Shown in pieces: positions 35,583-45,072 of a DNA stretch of 64,000 nucleotides; the stretch's first letter is position 1; every line of letters begins with the position of its first letter. This DNA comes from Dehalococcoidia bacterium (lineage in GTDB: Bacteria; Chloroflexota; Dehalococcoidia; UBA2979). A model generated the notes under the pieces. The model was not told where the DNA came from. It did no database searches and saw nothing but the letters and a program-made list of their open reading frames with translations. Where the stretch lies: NCBI GenBank assembly GCA_009379925.1, contig WHSU01000004.1, forward strand, positions 86,178-150,177, written 5' to 3'. The position numbers and the translations under genes were made by a program.

Positions 35583-36232
35583 CAGCCCGCCCTCCGCTGG
35601 CGCTGTTCGACCTGCTTCCTGAACACGAACCGGACGATCCGCTCCTGATGTGCCCGCGGAATGTCGATAAATTGACCGTGGACGCGAAAGAAGGTGCGTC
35701 CGGCATCCGGCGCGACGGTGGACAGCACGCGCGCACAAACGTCGATCTCCTGATTATCGTCCAGCGGGAGGATGATCCGTAGGTTTGCGCCCGGTTCCAC
35801 GACATCTCGCGTGCGCAGTTGCAGCCCACCGCCGCTGAGGTCCAGTAGCGCTGCCCCCTCCAGCCGCCGCACCTCGTCCCCGGCCTCGTCTACGACGGCC
35901 GTGTACCGAGGCTCCAGCGTCTGTTCCAGGCGGTAGAACTCGCGGCGCTCGATGCGCTCCACGCGGCTCGGCGGGTCGAGGACGACCGCGTCACCCTCCG
36001 CCTCCACGACGCGGACGCGGCCCTCCATGCGGTAGACCTGCGCGCCCTGCTCGGCAAAGAGGGACACCGTGCGGCCCGGCTCGAGTGCGAGCGTGGCGCC
36101 GTCGCGTGCGGGGACGGAGATGCGGAGCGCGTCGGCAGACACCGAGCGCACGAACGAGACGTACGAGGCCGAGAGGCCGTCTCCCTTCGGCAGCACGCTG
36201 ACGGTCTGCCCCTCGCGCAGCATCTCCGCCAT
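35582..36232 (-). CDS. PilZ-domain c-di-GMP receptor, YcgR-like flagellar brake
   Basis: A 216-residue protein with an N-terminal YcgR-N-like beta domain (about 1-95) and a C-terminal PilZ domain. The c-di-GMP-binding signature is complete: RREFYR (the RxxxR motif, near residue 96) and DLSGGGLQL (D/NxSxxG, near 132). YcgR-type proteins bind c-di-GMP and act on the flagellar motor or switch to slow rotation. It lies 3 bp after flhF in the flagellar cluster. No diguanylate cyclase is in the window, although a degenerate HD-GYP-like protein is 14 kb away. Confidence 0.85.
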   Translation of the reverse strand: MAEMLREGQTVSVLPKGDGLSASYVSFVRSVSADALRISVPARDGATLALEPGRTVSLFAEQGAQVYRMEGRVRVVEAEGDAVVLDPPSRVERIERREFYRLEQTLEPRYTAVVDEAGDEVRRLEGAALLDLSGGGLQLRTRDVVEPGANLRIILPLDDNQEIDVCARVLSTVAPDAGRTFFRVHGQFIDIPRAHQERIVRFVFRKQVEQRQRRAG

Positions 36233-36235
36233 GCG

Positions 36236-37687
36236 CTAGGCCTCCACCCGGCCGGCCTCGCGGCCTCGAGGGAGCGCGGAGGCCTCAGGCCAGGCGCCGC
36301 CTACGACGGCACGCGCGAACGCGCGGTTGTCGCCCACGCGGGGCGTGTCCGAGACCGACTCGCTGTGGACGGTGAACGCCACGCCCAGTCCGGAATCGCA
36401 AGCGGCGCTGAAGATCGGTCCGAACGTGCCCGTTTCGTCGCAGCGCGTGACCACCAGGCCGGCAGGTCCCAACCGGCGGTACGCGCCGGCCAACGCCGCG
36501 AGGTCCTGGCCCTTCATCGTGGCCGGCAGCGTGAGCAGCACCGTCCGGTTGTGCGCGACCTGTGTGAACGCGGCTAGTTCGGTCATTCGGTCGCGCCGCG
36601 TGCCGCTGTGCCCCGGGGTATCAACGATCACGACGTCCGTGCTGCCCTCGGAGAGCAGCGCCTGCAGTTCCCCCGGCGTGTAGCACAGTCGCACGGGGAT
36701 GCTGGTGGCCGCGCCGATGGCGGCCAGTTGCTGCGTGCCGCCGACGCGGTGCACATCGGTGCCCGCGATGGCGACGCGCAACCGATAGGTGCGCTCCACT
36801 TCGAGCGCCAGGCGGATCGCCATCGTCGTCTTGCCGGCGCCGGCGGGGCCCACGAGGAATACCGCGGCGGGGCGCCGGCTGAAGCCCAGGCGGACCGGCG
36901 CGGGTAGCCGGGTGGCCAGCTTGCGTTCCAACGTCTGTAGCACGCCGGAGGTGTCCGCCGAGGCCGAGATGGAGTCGGCCACCTCGTCAAGGAGGGGGAG
37001 TAGTACGGAGGCGCCCAGCCCCTGCTCGAACAGGCGGCGACGCGCGGCCCGCAGCGCGGGCGAACGGTCTCCGAGGCGGTCGTTGACGCGCGCCAAGTTC
37101 AGCTCTTCGAGCATCCGCCGCATCTCGGACAACTGCTCGGCCACCGCGGTTGTGGCCGGCGATTCGTGAGCGGTGGCCGCGGCTGGCTCCCACGCGGCCG
37201 CTGGTCCGTCGTCGAGTTCGCGGACATCGAGGGCCTCCGGCGCCGGGACTTCCGCATCGCGCGCCTGTCGGAGCGTCGACTCGATGCGGCCCTGGAGGCG
37301 CCGGATCAGCGCCGGGTTGGCGCGGCCGCTCACGGCCACGTCGTTGGTGAAGGGCAGGGCGCGCGGGAAGTCCTCGTAGGCTGCGCCGGGCTGGATGCGG
37401 GCTGGTGCTGGCTCAGGCTCGGGGGCAAACGGACGCCGCAACTCTGGCGCGATCGGCGCGACCGGCGCACTGGGGACCGCATCCACCATTGGGCGGCGCT
37501 CCGGCGGCGAGACACCATCCGGGAGGCACGCGGTGACCTCGACGAACTCGCGCGGCGCGGCACCCATGAAGCTGGGCGCGGTCGCGGAGCGCGTGGCCAT
37601 GATGATGGCCTCGTCTCCCAGCTCCTCACGGACCAGGCCGTATGCCTCCTCGATGGTGGGCGCCTGGAAGCGCTTAGGCGGCTGCAT
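36236..37687 (-). CDS. flhF: Flagellar SRP-like GTPase FlhF
   Basis: A 483-residue FlhF that sets flagellar number and position. The N-terminal domain starts MQPPKRFQAPTIEEAYGLVREELGDEAII, followed by a long Pro-rich linker. The NG domain carries the P-loop GPAGAGKTT at about 280-288 and the DTPGHSG motif (DTAGR in most relatives) near 359, then TRCDETG for guanine recognition. The ATG lies inside the 3' end of flhA. The regulatory ATPase FlhG, normally the next gene, is absent here: a PilZ gene follows instead. Confidence 0.9.
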   Translation of the reverse strand: MQPPKRFQAPTIEEAYGLVREELGDEAIIMATRSATAPSFMGAAPREFVEVTACLPDGVSPPERRPMVDAVPSAPVAPIAPELRRPFAPEPEPAPARIQPGAAYEDFPRALPFTNDVAVSGRANPALIRRLQGRIESTLRQARDAEVPAPEALDVRELDDGPAAAWEPAAATAHESPATTAVAEQLSEMRRMLEELNLARVNDRLGDRSPALRAARRRLFEQGLGASVLLPLLDEVADSISASADTSGVLQTLERKLATRLPAPVRLGFSRRPAAVFLVGPAGAGKTTMAIRLALEVERTYRLRVAIAGTDVHRVGGTQQLAAIGAATSIPVRLCYTPGELQALLSEGSTDVVIVDTPGHSGTRRDRMTELAAFTQVAHNRTVLLTLPATMKGQDLAALAGAYRRLGPAGLVVTRCDETGTFGPIFSAACDSGLGVAFTVHSESVSDTPRVGDNRAFARAVVGGAWPEASALPRGREAGRVEA

Positions 37688-39783
37688 GTGCCTCCACCTC
37701 CACCATGCCGACGGCCTCCACGTCCACCTCGGCGGCGACCTCGCTGTAGGCGAGCAGCGGCAGCGTGGGCAGCGCGCGCTCCGTCAGGCGGCGCAGCGGC
37801 CGGCGGATACGAGATGAAGTCAGCAGCACCGGCTGGTGCCCGGCCGCCGCTGCGCGCTCCAGCCTGGAGGCGATGCGCGAAGTCAGCGTCTGCAACAGGT
37901 CTGGGTCGACGACAAGCGCGACGCCGTGGTCGGTCTGCTGGAGCGCGGCCGCCAGCATTTGCTCCAGCCGCGGGTGCAGCGTGATCGCGTGCAGGCGCCC
38001 GTCCGGTGCGCGGTGCGACATCGAGAGCTGGCGGGCGAGCGCACCGCGCACGGCCTCCGTGAGCGCGTCGATGTCCTTCGTCTGGCGGCCGTGGTCGGCC
38101 AGGGTCTCGGCGATGCCGACGAGGTCGCGAATGGAGACGCCTTCGGCGAGCAGCATCTGGAGGACGCCCTGCACCTCACCGACGGTGAGCACGCCGGGTA
38201 CCAGCTCCTCGACGACTGCCGGGTAGTCCTGCTTCAGGTTGTTGAGCAGCGTCTGCACGTCCTGCCTGGAGAGCAGCTCCGGCGCGTGGCGTCGGGTCAG
38301 CTCGCCCAGGTGCGTGATCAACACGGACGGTGGATCGACCACGGTGTAGCCCAGCAGCTCGGCTCGCTGCTTCTGGCCGGCGGCGATCCAGCGCGCGGGC
38401 AGACCGAAGGCCGGCTCCACCGTCTCGGTGCCCTCGAGTTCCTCGGAGGCCAGACCGGAGTTCATCGCCAGGAACTCGTTCGCCACCAGTTCGCCGCGTC
38501 CGATCTCGATGCCGCGCAGCTTGACCACGTAGTGGTTGGCGGCGAGCTGGAGGTTGTCGCGAATGCGGATCATCGGGACCACGATTCCCAGCTCCATGGC
38601 GATCTGGCGGCGCATGATGGTGATCCGGTTCAGCAGGTTGCCTCCGTGCTCTTCGTCGACCAGCGGGATCAGGCCGTAGCCCACCTCGACCTCCAGCGGG
38701 TCCACCTGGAGCATCGAGATCACCGAGTCGACGCTCTGCGAGGCCTCGTCCTGCTCGCTCTCCATGGCCACCGCCATCTCCACGGCGGTGGCGCGCTGGC
38801 GCTCGCGCACGAGGTAGCCCGTGACGCCCATGATTGCCGCGAGCGCGAGGAACGGGGATAGGGGAAGTCCCGGTACAAAGCCGAATGCAGCCAGTACGCC
38901 GGCCACGATGAACAGCGCGCGTGCGTTCGACAGCAGCTGCCGTCCGATGTCGGAGCCCAGGTGCGAGTCAGACTGGGCGCGCGTCACCACCAGGCCCGTG
39001 GCCGTCGAGATCAGCAGCCGGGATCTGCGACACCAGGCCGTCACCAACGGTCAGCAGCGAGTAGGTGGAGACAGAGTCGCCCGGCGATAGTCCGTGTTGC
39101 AGCACGCCGATGGCGATGCCGCCGATCAGGTTGATGGCGACGATGATCAGGCCCGCGATCGCATCGCCCTTCACGAACTTCGAGGCGCCGTCCATGGCGC
39201 CGTAGAAGTCCGCCTCCTGCGCGATCTGCTGCCGGCGCTGGCGCGCCTCCTGCTCGTTGATCAGCCCGGCGTTCAGGTCAGCGTCGATGGACATCTGCTT
39301 GCCGGGCATGGCGTCCAGGGTGAAGCGCGCGGCCACCTCGGCCACACGCCCGGATCCGTTCGTGATCACGACGAACTGGATCACCAGCAGGATGAGGAAC
39401 ACGACGATGCCGACGACCACCGAGCCGCCGACCACGAAGTTGCCGAACGCCTCGATGACCGAACCGGCGTCCCCGTGCAGCAGGATCAGCCGGGTGGAGG
39501 CGATGTTGATGGCCAGACGGAACAACGTCACCAACAGCAGCAGCGAGGGGAAGATCGAAAACTCGAGGACCTCGCGCGTATACATCGCGACCAGCAGGAT
39601 CATGATGGCGATGGCGAGGTTGGCCGTGATCAGCATGGTCAGGAGCGCGGTCGGCAGCGGGATGACCATCATCGCGACGATTGAGACGACGGCGAGCGCC
39701 ACGGCCACGTCCGACTGGCGCGTGATCGCGCTCAGAAGCCCCTCTGCCCTGCCCGCCGGAGCGGTCCGTACCTGTGTCGCCAT
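37674..39783 (-). pseudogene. flhA: Flagellar export gate protein FlhA, frameshifted
   Basis: The 5' ORF (38968-39783) encodes the membrane half with the FHIPEP region, including [17 protein letters not shown], and reads normally to [10 protein letters not shown]. The frame is then lost. The next residues expected in Flh[14 protein letters not shown], continue in another frame down to the stop at 37674, giving the rest of the membrane domain and the full cytoplasmic domain. The break is at about 39015-39025 and fits loss of two bases or gain of one. Together the parts make a FlhA of normal size, about 700 residues. FlhA is the nonameric gate for export substrates. An assembly error is likely. 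Confidence 0.85.
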
Positions 39784-39804
39784 CCGTCAGTCCTTCCGGC
39801 CGGG

Positions 39805-40868
39805 CTAGGCCCGGCCCGTCACGCGGTTGGTGCGCAGGCGGTAGACGAAGGCCAGGACCTCCGCGACCGCCTCGTAGAGTTCGGGTGTGATCTCGCGACC
39901 CACGGCCACCGCCCGGTGGATGGCGCGCGTCAGCGGCGGGTTGGTGATGACGGGGACGCGGTGCTCCTCGGCGACCTCGCGCATCCGGAGGGCGATGAGG
40001 TCCTGCCCCTTCGCGATCACCACGGGGGCGGCATTGCTGGTCGGGTCGTACTTGAGGGCGACGGCGTAGTGCGTCGGGTTCATCAGCAACACGTCGGCTT
40101 CGGGCACCGCCTGCACGGCGCGCGCGAGCAGCGAGCGGCGCATGCGCGCCATCTGTGCGCGGACTGCGGGTCGCCGTCGGTGTTGCGCATCTCTTCCTTG
40201 ACCTCTTGCTTGGTCATGCGCAGTTGCGTGGTGTGGTCAAAACGCTGAAAGAGGTAGTCCGCGACCGCCAGCGCGACCATCAGCAGCGTCACCTGCAGCA
40301 CCACCTCGAAGGCGATATCCACCAGCAGGCCCAGCGAGCCGTGCAGCGAGTAGCCGACGCCGAGCGCCGCCAGTTCGTCCCAGCGCCGCCAGAGCGCGAG
40401 CGCGGCGACGCCACCGAGGAGGAGGATCTTGAGCAGTGACTTCGCCAGTTGGACGTAGGACTGCTTACTGGCGAACAGCCGTTTCGCCCCGGTCAGCGGG
40501 TTGACGCGCTTCAGTTGCGGCTTGATCGCCTCGGTGGAGAACAGCGGGCCACCGGTCTGCCCCACCCCTCCGAGCAACGAGAGGCCGGCCACCGCCGCGA
40601 GCAGCGGGGCGAGCAACAGCAACGCGCGTCCGATCAACTCGACCCCGACGGCCGAGGTGAGGTCCATGGTCAGGGGGTCGTCATCGAGCACGCTGAAGCT
40701 GTCGACGAGCAGGGCCTCCATGCCCTCCCACATCGCCGCACCGCACACACCGAACCCCGCGAGCAGCACGATGGCGCTGTCCACTTCGCGGCTGCGCGCG
40801 ACCTGACCACGCTTGCGCGCGTCGTCGACACGTTTCCTCGTGGGCTGCTCGGTGCGTTCGGCGGCCAT
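39805..40868 (-). pseudogene. flhB: Flagellar export substrate-switch protein FlhB, frameshifted
   Basis: The 5' ORF (from ATG 40868) encodes four membrane helices and KQEVKEEMRNTDGDPQ, then goes out of frame. The expected continuation, QMARMRRSLLAR, is read in another frame to the stop at 39805. It includes the autocleavage motif NPTH in LLMNPTHYAVAL. A single missing C on the plus strand near 40163 (GGACTG for the expected GGACCTG) restores the frame. The joined protein would have about 354 residues, normal for FlhB. FlhB sets the switch from hook to filament export. Confidence 0.87.
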
Positions 40869-41702
40869 CTAGGGCACCAGGAATCTGTTGACGTCGATCA
40901 GCGCGCGCCCGAAGACGGCGCCGATGAACGCGACCATCAGCGGCATCGAGGCCGCCATCACCAGTAGCCCGACGCCAATCTTCGCGGGGAAGCTCTCGAC
41001 CAGGACGTTCATCTGCGGCACGGTGCGGCCCACCAGCACCATCGCCAGTTCGGTGAGCATCAGCGCGCCCATCACGGGCAGCGCGATGCGGACAGCGGTC
41101 ACGAAGAGCGCCGCGAAGAACGGCACCACGCGCTCGCCAGCGATCAGCGTCAGGTCCGCGCTGCCCGGCGGCACCACCTCGAAGGTGTGCAACAGCCCCT
41201 GGATCACCAGGTAGTGACCATTCACGGCGAAGAAGACGAGCGTCACCACCACGCGGTAGAACTGGTCCAGCGTCCCCACGTGCGCGCCGGACAGCGGGTC
41301 GAACACGGCGCCCACCCCGAAGCCCATCTGCACGCCGATGAGCGTGGCGCCCATCTCCAGCGCGTGGAACACCATGGCGACGGCGATCCCGATGGAGAGG
41401 CCCACGAGCACTTCGGAGCCGAGGACGGCGGCGAAGGCGAAGATGTTGACGGGCGGCTCGGAGAGCGGGGCGCCCTGCAGCGGCAGCACGATCAGCGCCA
41501 GCAGGACGGCGAGTCCAACCTTTGTCTGCGCCGGCACCCCCTGCGTGCCGAACAGCGGCATCGGCGCGATCGCCGCGGTGATGCGCGCCAGCACCAGCAG
41601 GAAGTTCGCCGACCACTCCGGCGAGATGCCGAATACCTCAGACAGCAACTCGGACCCTTCTTCTGTTCCCCACCGGCCCCCGAGGGCCGGCGATCCGCTC
41701 AC
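40869..41702 (-). CDS. fliR: Flagellar export apparatus protein FliR
   Basis: A 277-residue membrane protein with six or more hydrophobic helices, matching FliR: FLLVLARITAAIAPMPLFG near the start, MGFGVGAVFDPLSGAHV in the middle and PQMNVLVESFPAKIGVGLLV near the end. FliR joins FliP and FliQ in the export-gate core. GTG at 41702 was taken as start; an internal start around residue 15-20 would fit the family better and cannot be ruled out. Gene order fliP-fliQ-fliR-flhB is canonical. Confidence 0.9.
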   Translation of the reverse strand: MSGSPALGGRWGTEEGSELLSEVFGISPEWSANFLLVLARITAAIAPMPLFGTQGVPAQTKVGLAVLLALIVLPLQGAPLSEPPVNIFAFAAVLGSEVLVGLSIGIAVAMVFHALEMGATLIGVQMGFGVGAVFDPLSGAHVGTLDQFYRVVVTLVFFAVNGHYLVIQGLLHTFEVVPPGSADLTLIAGERVVPFFAALFVTAVRIALPVMGALMLTELAMVLVGRTVPQMNVLVESFPAKIGVGLLVMAASMPLMVAFIGAVFGRALIDVNRFLVP

Positions 41703-41721
41703 CCCGAGCCGCGAGGGGCGC

Positions 41722-41991
41722 CTAGTGCGCCACCAGCGGCAGCGCCGTGAACAGCCGATGCGTGTACGAGACCATCGTCCCGACCATCCACGGGCCCAGG
41801 ACCGCGGCTACCGCGAAGACGCCGAGGATCTTCGGGACGAACGTCAGCGTGACCTCGTTGATCTGCGTCATCGCCTGGAACACGGAGACGCAGAGGCCGA
41901 TGGTGAGGCTGACGAGGAGGATCGGCGCGGACACCATGAAGGCTGTCATCAGCGCGTCCTTCGCGAGGGTGATCACGGCGGCGTCGGTCAT
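41722..41991 (-). CDS. fliQ: Flagellar export apparatus protein FliQ
   Basis: An 89-residue two-helix protein, the exact usual length of FliQ. It starts MTDAAVITLAKDALMTAF and contains LVSLTIGLCVSVFQAMTQIN followed by TLTFVPKILGVF. ATG 41991 was chosen because the long in-frame ORF upstream overlaps fliP and is not conserved. FliQ packs around the FliP ring in the export gate. Confidence 0.92.
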   Translation of the reverse strand: MTDAAVITLAKDALMTAFMVSAPILLVSLTIGLCVSVFQAMTQINEVTLTFVPKILGVFAVAAVLGPWMVGTMVSYTHRLFTALPLVAH

Positions 41992-42020
41992 GCGGATCTC
42001 TCCCTGTCCAGCCGGGTACG

Positions 42021-42821
42021 TCAGACGACGAAACTTGTAACGAGCGAGCCGATGATCAGGCTCCATCCGTCCACCAGGACGAAGAGCAGGATCTTGAACG
42101 GCAAGGACACGACGACGGGCGGCAGCATCATCATGCCCATCGACAGCAGCGCCGATGAGACGACGATGTCGATGACCAGGAACGGGACGAAGATGATGAA
42201 CCCCATGAGGAACGCCGTCTTCAGCTCGCTCACGATGAAGCCCGGGATCACGACGTAGGTAGGCACGTCCTCGATGTTCTCGGGGCGCGTGTCCTGCGAC
42301 AGGCTCACGAACAACTCGAGGTCGGACTCGCGCGTCTGCGCGAGCATGAACTGACGGACGGGCGCCTCGGCGCGCCGGATCGCCTCGTCCTGTGGCAGCT
42401 CGCCGGCCAGGTAGGGCTGTAGCGCCTCGGTGTTCACGGTCTGCCACACGGGCGCCATCACGAAGACGGTGAGCAGGAAGGCGATGCCCAGCAGCACCTG
42501 GTTCGGCGGTAGCTGCGGCACGCCCATCGCGTTCCGCACGAGCGAGAGCACGATGATGATGCGGGTGAAGCTGGTCACCATGATCAGCAGCGCCGGCGCC
42601 AGGGACAGCACGGTGAGCAGCAGCAACAACTGCACGCCCGTGGCCGCGCCACCCGGCTCCCCCGCCGCGTCCGGACCGATGCCCACGTTCGGCACCGTCG
42701 CGGTGCCGTCCGGCGCGACGCAGCCCGTGGAGGCGAGCGCGAGTACTGCGAGGCCGAGCAGCACCGGCAGCAGCCGCCGCCCGGTCAACCGTCGGCCTCG
42801 GACGCGGGTCCATCGAGGCAT
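42021..42821 (-). CDS. fliP: Flagellar export apparatus protein FliP
   Basis: A 266-residue FliP. After an N-terminal signal-like segment with a cysteine in STGCVAP comes the conserved core: LLLLTVLSLAPALLIMVTSFTRIIIVLSLVRNA, GVPQLPPNQVLLGIAFLLT, then YVVIPGFIVSELKTAFLMGF and the C-terminal MMLPPVVVSLPFKILLFVLVDGW. FliP is made with a cleaved N-terminus in many bacteria and forms the pentameric core of the export gate. It is separated from fliQ by 29 bp and follows fliO closely. Confidence 0.95.
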   Translation of the reverse strand: MPRWTRVRGRRLTGRRLLPVLLGLAVLALASTGCVAPDGTATVPNVGIGPDAAGEPGGAATGVQLLLLLTVLSLAPALLIMVTSFTRIIIVLSLVRNAMGVPQLPPNQVLLGIAFLLTVFVMAPVWQTVNTEALQPYLAGELPQDEAIRRAEAPVRQFMLAQTRESDLELFVSLSQDTRPENIEDVPTYVVIPGFIVSELKTAFLMGFIIFVPFLVIDIVVSSALLSMGMMMLPPVVVSLPFKILLFVLVDGWSLIIGSLVTSFVV

Positions 42822-42827
42822 GCGCGG

Positions 42828-43712
42828 CTACCTCTGCCCCTGCGCGCGCAGCTGCGCGATGGTGCGCTGGATCTCTTCGATTTGACCTTGCCGGTCGAAG
42901 GCACTCTCCGCCACGTTGGTCTGGCCGTAGCCGGCCCGCGCGCGCATTGCACGCGCGCTCGGCGGCTCGAAGTCGGGTGCGGCGTCCGAGGCCATCGTCA
43001 GCCCGGGGGTGCGGCGCGTCGCCGGCTGCCCCGAGAGCTGATCGATCCAGCGCCGCGCTCGGTCGGCCGCCGGCTCAGGCGCCGCGGCGCGCGCCATCGC
43101 GGGCGCGGACACCGAGGGCTGCGCGGTCTGCCGCCCAGCGCGGGCGCCGAACAGGGCGCCACCCAGACCGCCTGCCATCGAGCGCAACGAACGCGCCTCG
43201 GGCGGCGCGGGGACAAAGGCCAGCCGCGCGACCTCCTCGCCGTCGTCGATCTCCATGAGCTGGTTGATGCGCTCGGGCGTGACACCGATGAGCACGGCAC
43301 GGTCACCCAGGCGCACCAGGTGCAGCGCGCGGTTGGGACCGAGCGCGCGCGTCTCGAGGATCTGCAGGTGGCGGGTCGAGCCGCCACCCTCACCGCTCAT
43401 GCGGCGCACGTACCAGCGCATACCGAGTACGGCCACCCAGATCACCGCGAGCACAGCGGCGAGCCGGAGGCCGAGGCCGAACCAGTCGCCCGCGCCGTAC
43501 CCGGCGACGCCGCCGCCGACGCCCTCGAGCGCTCCGACAGCAGTCGGCGTAACGGCCGGCTCCTGCGCCGCGACGGGAGCTCCGACCAGCAACGCGGCGA
43601 CCGCGGCTAGTGCGGCGATCACGAGGCGCCTCGAAAGCCCGTTCGCGAGGGTGCGGTCGAGCCAGTTGCCGGTGCGCGCCTCGGAGGATGGGGAGACCCC
43701 ACGAAGGCGCAT
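42828..43712 (-). CDS. fliO: Flagellar biosynthesis protein FliO
   Basis: A 294-residue FliO-like protein. An N-terminal signal (residues about 25-52, ending VGAPVAAQE) and a second helix (FGLGLRLAAVLAVIWVAVLGMRWYV) precede the FliO/MopB domain: HLQILETRALGPNRALHLVRLGDRAVLIGVTPERINQL. The C-terminal 130 residues are low-complexity Ala/Arg/Pro-rich sequence ending in a short coiled coil. FliO assists FliP assembly. ATG 43712 was used; GTG 43742, directly after the fliY stop, is an alternative start. Confidence 0.8.
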   Translation of the reverse strand: MRLRGVSPSSEARTGNWLDRTLANGLSRRLVIAALAAVAALLVGAPVAAQEPAVTPTAVGALEGVGGGVAGYGAGDWFGLGLRLAAVLAVIWVAVLGMRWYVRRMSGEGGGSTRHLQILETRALGPNRALHLVRLGDRAVLIGVTPERINQLMEIDDGEEVARLAFVPAPPEARSLRSMAGGLGGALFGARAGRQTAQPSVSAPAMARAAAPEPAADRARRWIDQLSGQPATRRTPGLTMASDAAPDFEPPSARAMRARAGYGQTNVAESAFDRQGQIEEIQRTIAQLRAQGQR

Positions 43713-43743
43713 CCGGCCGGCTATGCGGTGCGAGGCCCTCACG

Positions 43744-45048
43744 CTAGCGGCCCATCGCCTGGGCGCGGCGGCGCGGGGAGATGATCTCGGTGACGCGGAC
43801 GCCGAAGTTCTCATCGACAACCACGACCTCGCCTCGGGCGATCAGGCGGTCGTTGACGAGGATGTCCACGGGCTCACCGGCGAGCTTGTTCAGCTCGACG
43901 ACGGAGCCGGGCCCCAGCGCCAGCACGTCCTCCACGCTCATGCTGCTGCGGCCGAGTTCCACGGAGACGCGCATCTGCACGTCCATGATCAGGTCGAGCG
44001 ATTGCGGCGAGGGGCCGCGCGACGCCTGCTCCCCAAACGAGGGGAACCGCACCGGGTGGACATCCACGTCGTCGCCCTTCCGTGAGCCGAAGGTCGCCCC
44101 GGGGCGAATCGGCGAGACCTTGCTGTCGAGGTCGTCGGGGGCCGAGGTCAGCCCGAAGCCGAGCGCCCCATCCTCGATGTCGGCGAACGGGACACCGGCC
44201 GCGAAGGCCTGCTCGTGCGCGCCGTTCTGGTGCCACGCTTCCGGCGCCCCGGCGGCCGGGGCGGCGTGTGTGGTCGAGTCCAGCGCGTCGGGCTCGTCGC
44301 CCAGCAGTTCGGCCAGCCGCAAGAGGAGCGCGGCCGGGAGCACCAGCGTGACGGGGGTCGCCTCGGCGCCGGTGTTCAGCGAGAACGCCAGGGTGACGAG
44401 GCGGCCGTCTCCGGTCCCTTCCGCGACCAGCGCCGCCGTCGCTTCGGCCGCGCCGAGGCGCACGTCGGCCAGCGTCAGCTCGGCCTGCGACAGGCTGTCC
44501 GTGAAGAGGGTGAGACTGACCAGGTCCAGCAGTTCGCGCGCGACCGTCCCGACCATCTGCAGCTGGCCCGCCGCGAAGGACGGGTCCTGCAGCTGCTCGG
44601 CGTCCAGCTCGAGCGACAACAGCGCCGCCAGGCCAGACAGCGGCACGAGGGCCGCGACGGGCTGCGATTCCACCTCGTTGAGCTGGAGCTTGAGGTCCAG
44701 GCCGATGTGGTCGATGCCGGCGAATGTGGCCGCGAGCTCCTCGACGCCGGAGAGCGCCGCCGATAGCCCGTCCGCCGTCGCGCGCTTGCCGGCAACGGTC
44801 TCGATGCCGACGCCGAGTACCTCGGCGCCCTGCCGCGCGAGGGGCTCGAACAGGGCAACCGCGCCGCCGAGCATCCCCGCCACCTCGGGCGCCACCTGTG
44901 AGGCGGCCGCCTGCTGGGCGCCCTGCTCCTCGAACAACCGGTCGATGTCGTCCTGCGAGACCGGCTCGTGGCCGCTCGGTGTCTCGTCGGGCACGGCGCC
45001 GTCCGGGGTCTCGTCTTCCGGCGGCCGCTGGTCCTGGTCGTCAGCCAC
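43744..45048 (-). CDS. fliY: Flagellar motor switch protein FliY/FliN type
   Basis: A 434-residue switch protein. Residues 1-40 are acidic and contain VSQDDIDRLFEEQ, the FliM-like N-terminal motif that binds the chemotaxis signal in FliM/FliY. The centre (about 50-250) resembles a CheC-like phosphatase region. After a linker, the C-terminus (about 345-430) is a SpoA/FliN domain: LDLIMDVQMRVSVELGRSSM, VEDVLALGPGSVVELNKLAGEPVDILVNDRLIARGEVVVVDENFGVRVTEI. The long FliY-type form is typical of monoderm bacteria. It lies between fliM and fliO. Confidence 0.86.
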   Translation of the reverse strand: MADDQDQRPPEDETPDGAVPDETPSGHEPVSQDDIDRLFEEQGAQQAAASQVAPEVAGMLGGAVALFEPLARQGAEVLGVGIETVAGKRATADGLSAALSGVEELAATFAGIDHIGLDLKLQLNEVESQPVAALVPLSGLAALLSLELDAEQLQDPSFAAGQLQMVGTVARELLDLVSLTLFTDSLSQAELTLADVRLGAAEATAALVAEGTGDGRLVTLAFSLNTGAEATPVTLVLPAALLLRLAELLGDEPDALDSTTHAAPAAGAPEAWHQNGAHEQAFAAGVPFADIEDGALGFGLTSAPDDLDSKVSPIRPGATFGSRKGDDVDVHPVRFPSFGEQASRGPSPQSLDLIMDVQMRVSVELGRSSMSVEDVLALGPGSVVELNKLAGEPVDILVNDRLIARGEVVVVDENFGVRVTEIISPRRRAQAMGR

Positions 45049-45072
45049 GGTGGTCCTCCTGCTGTCGCTCGG

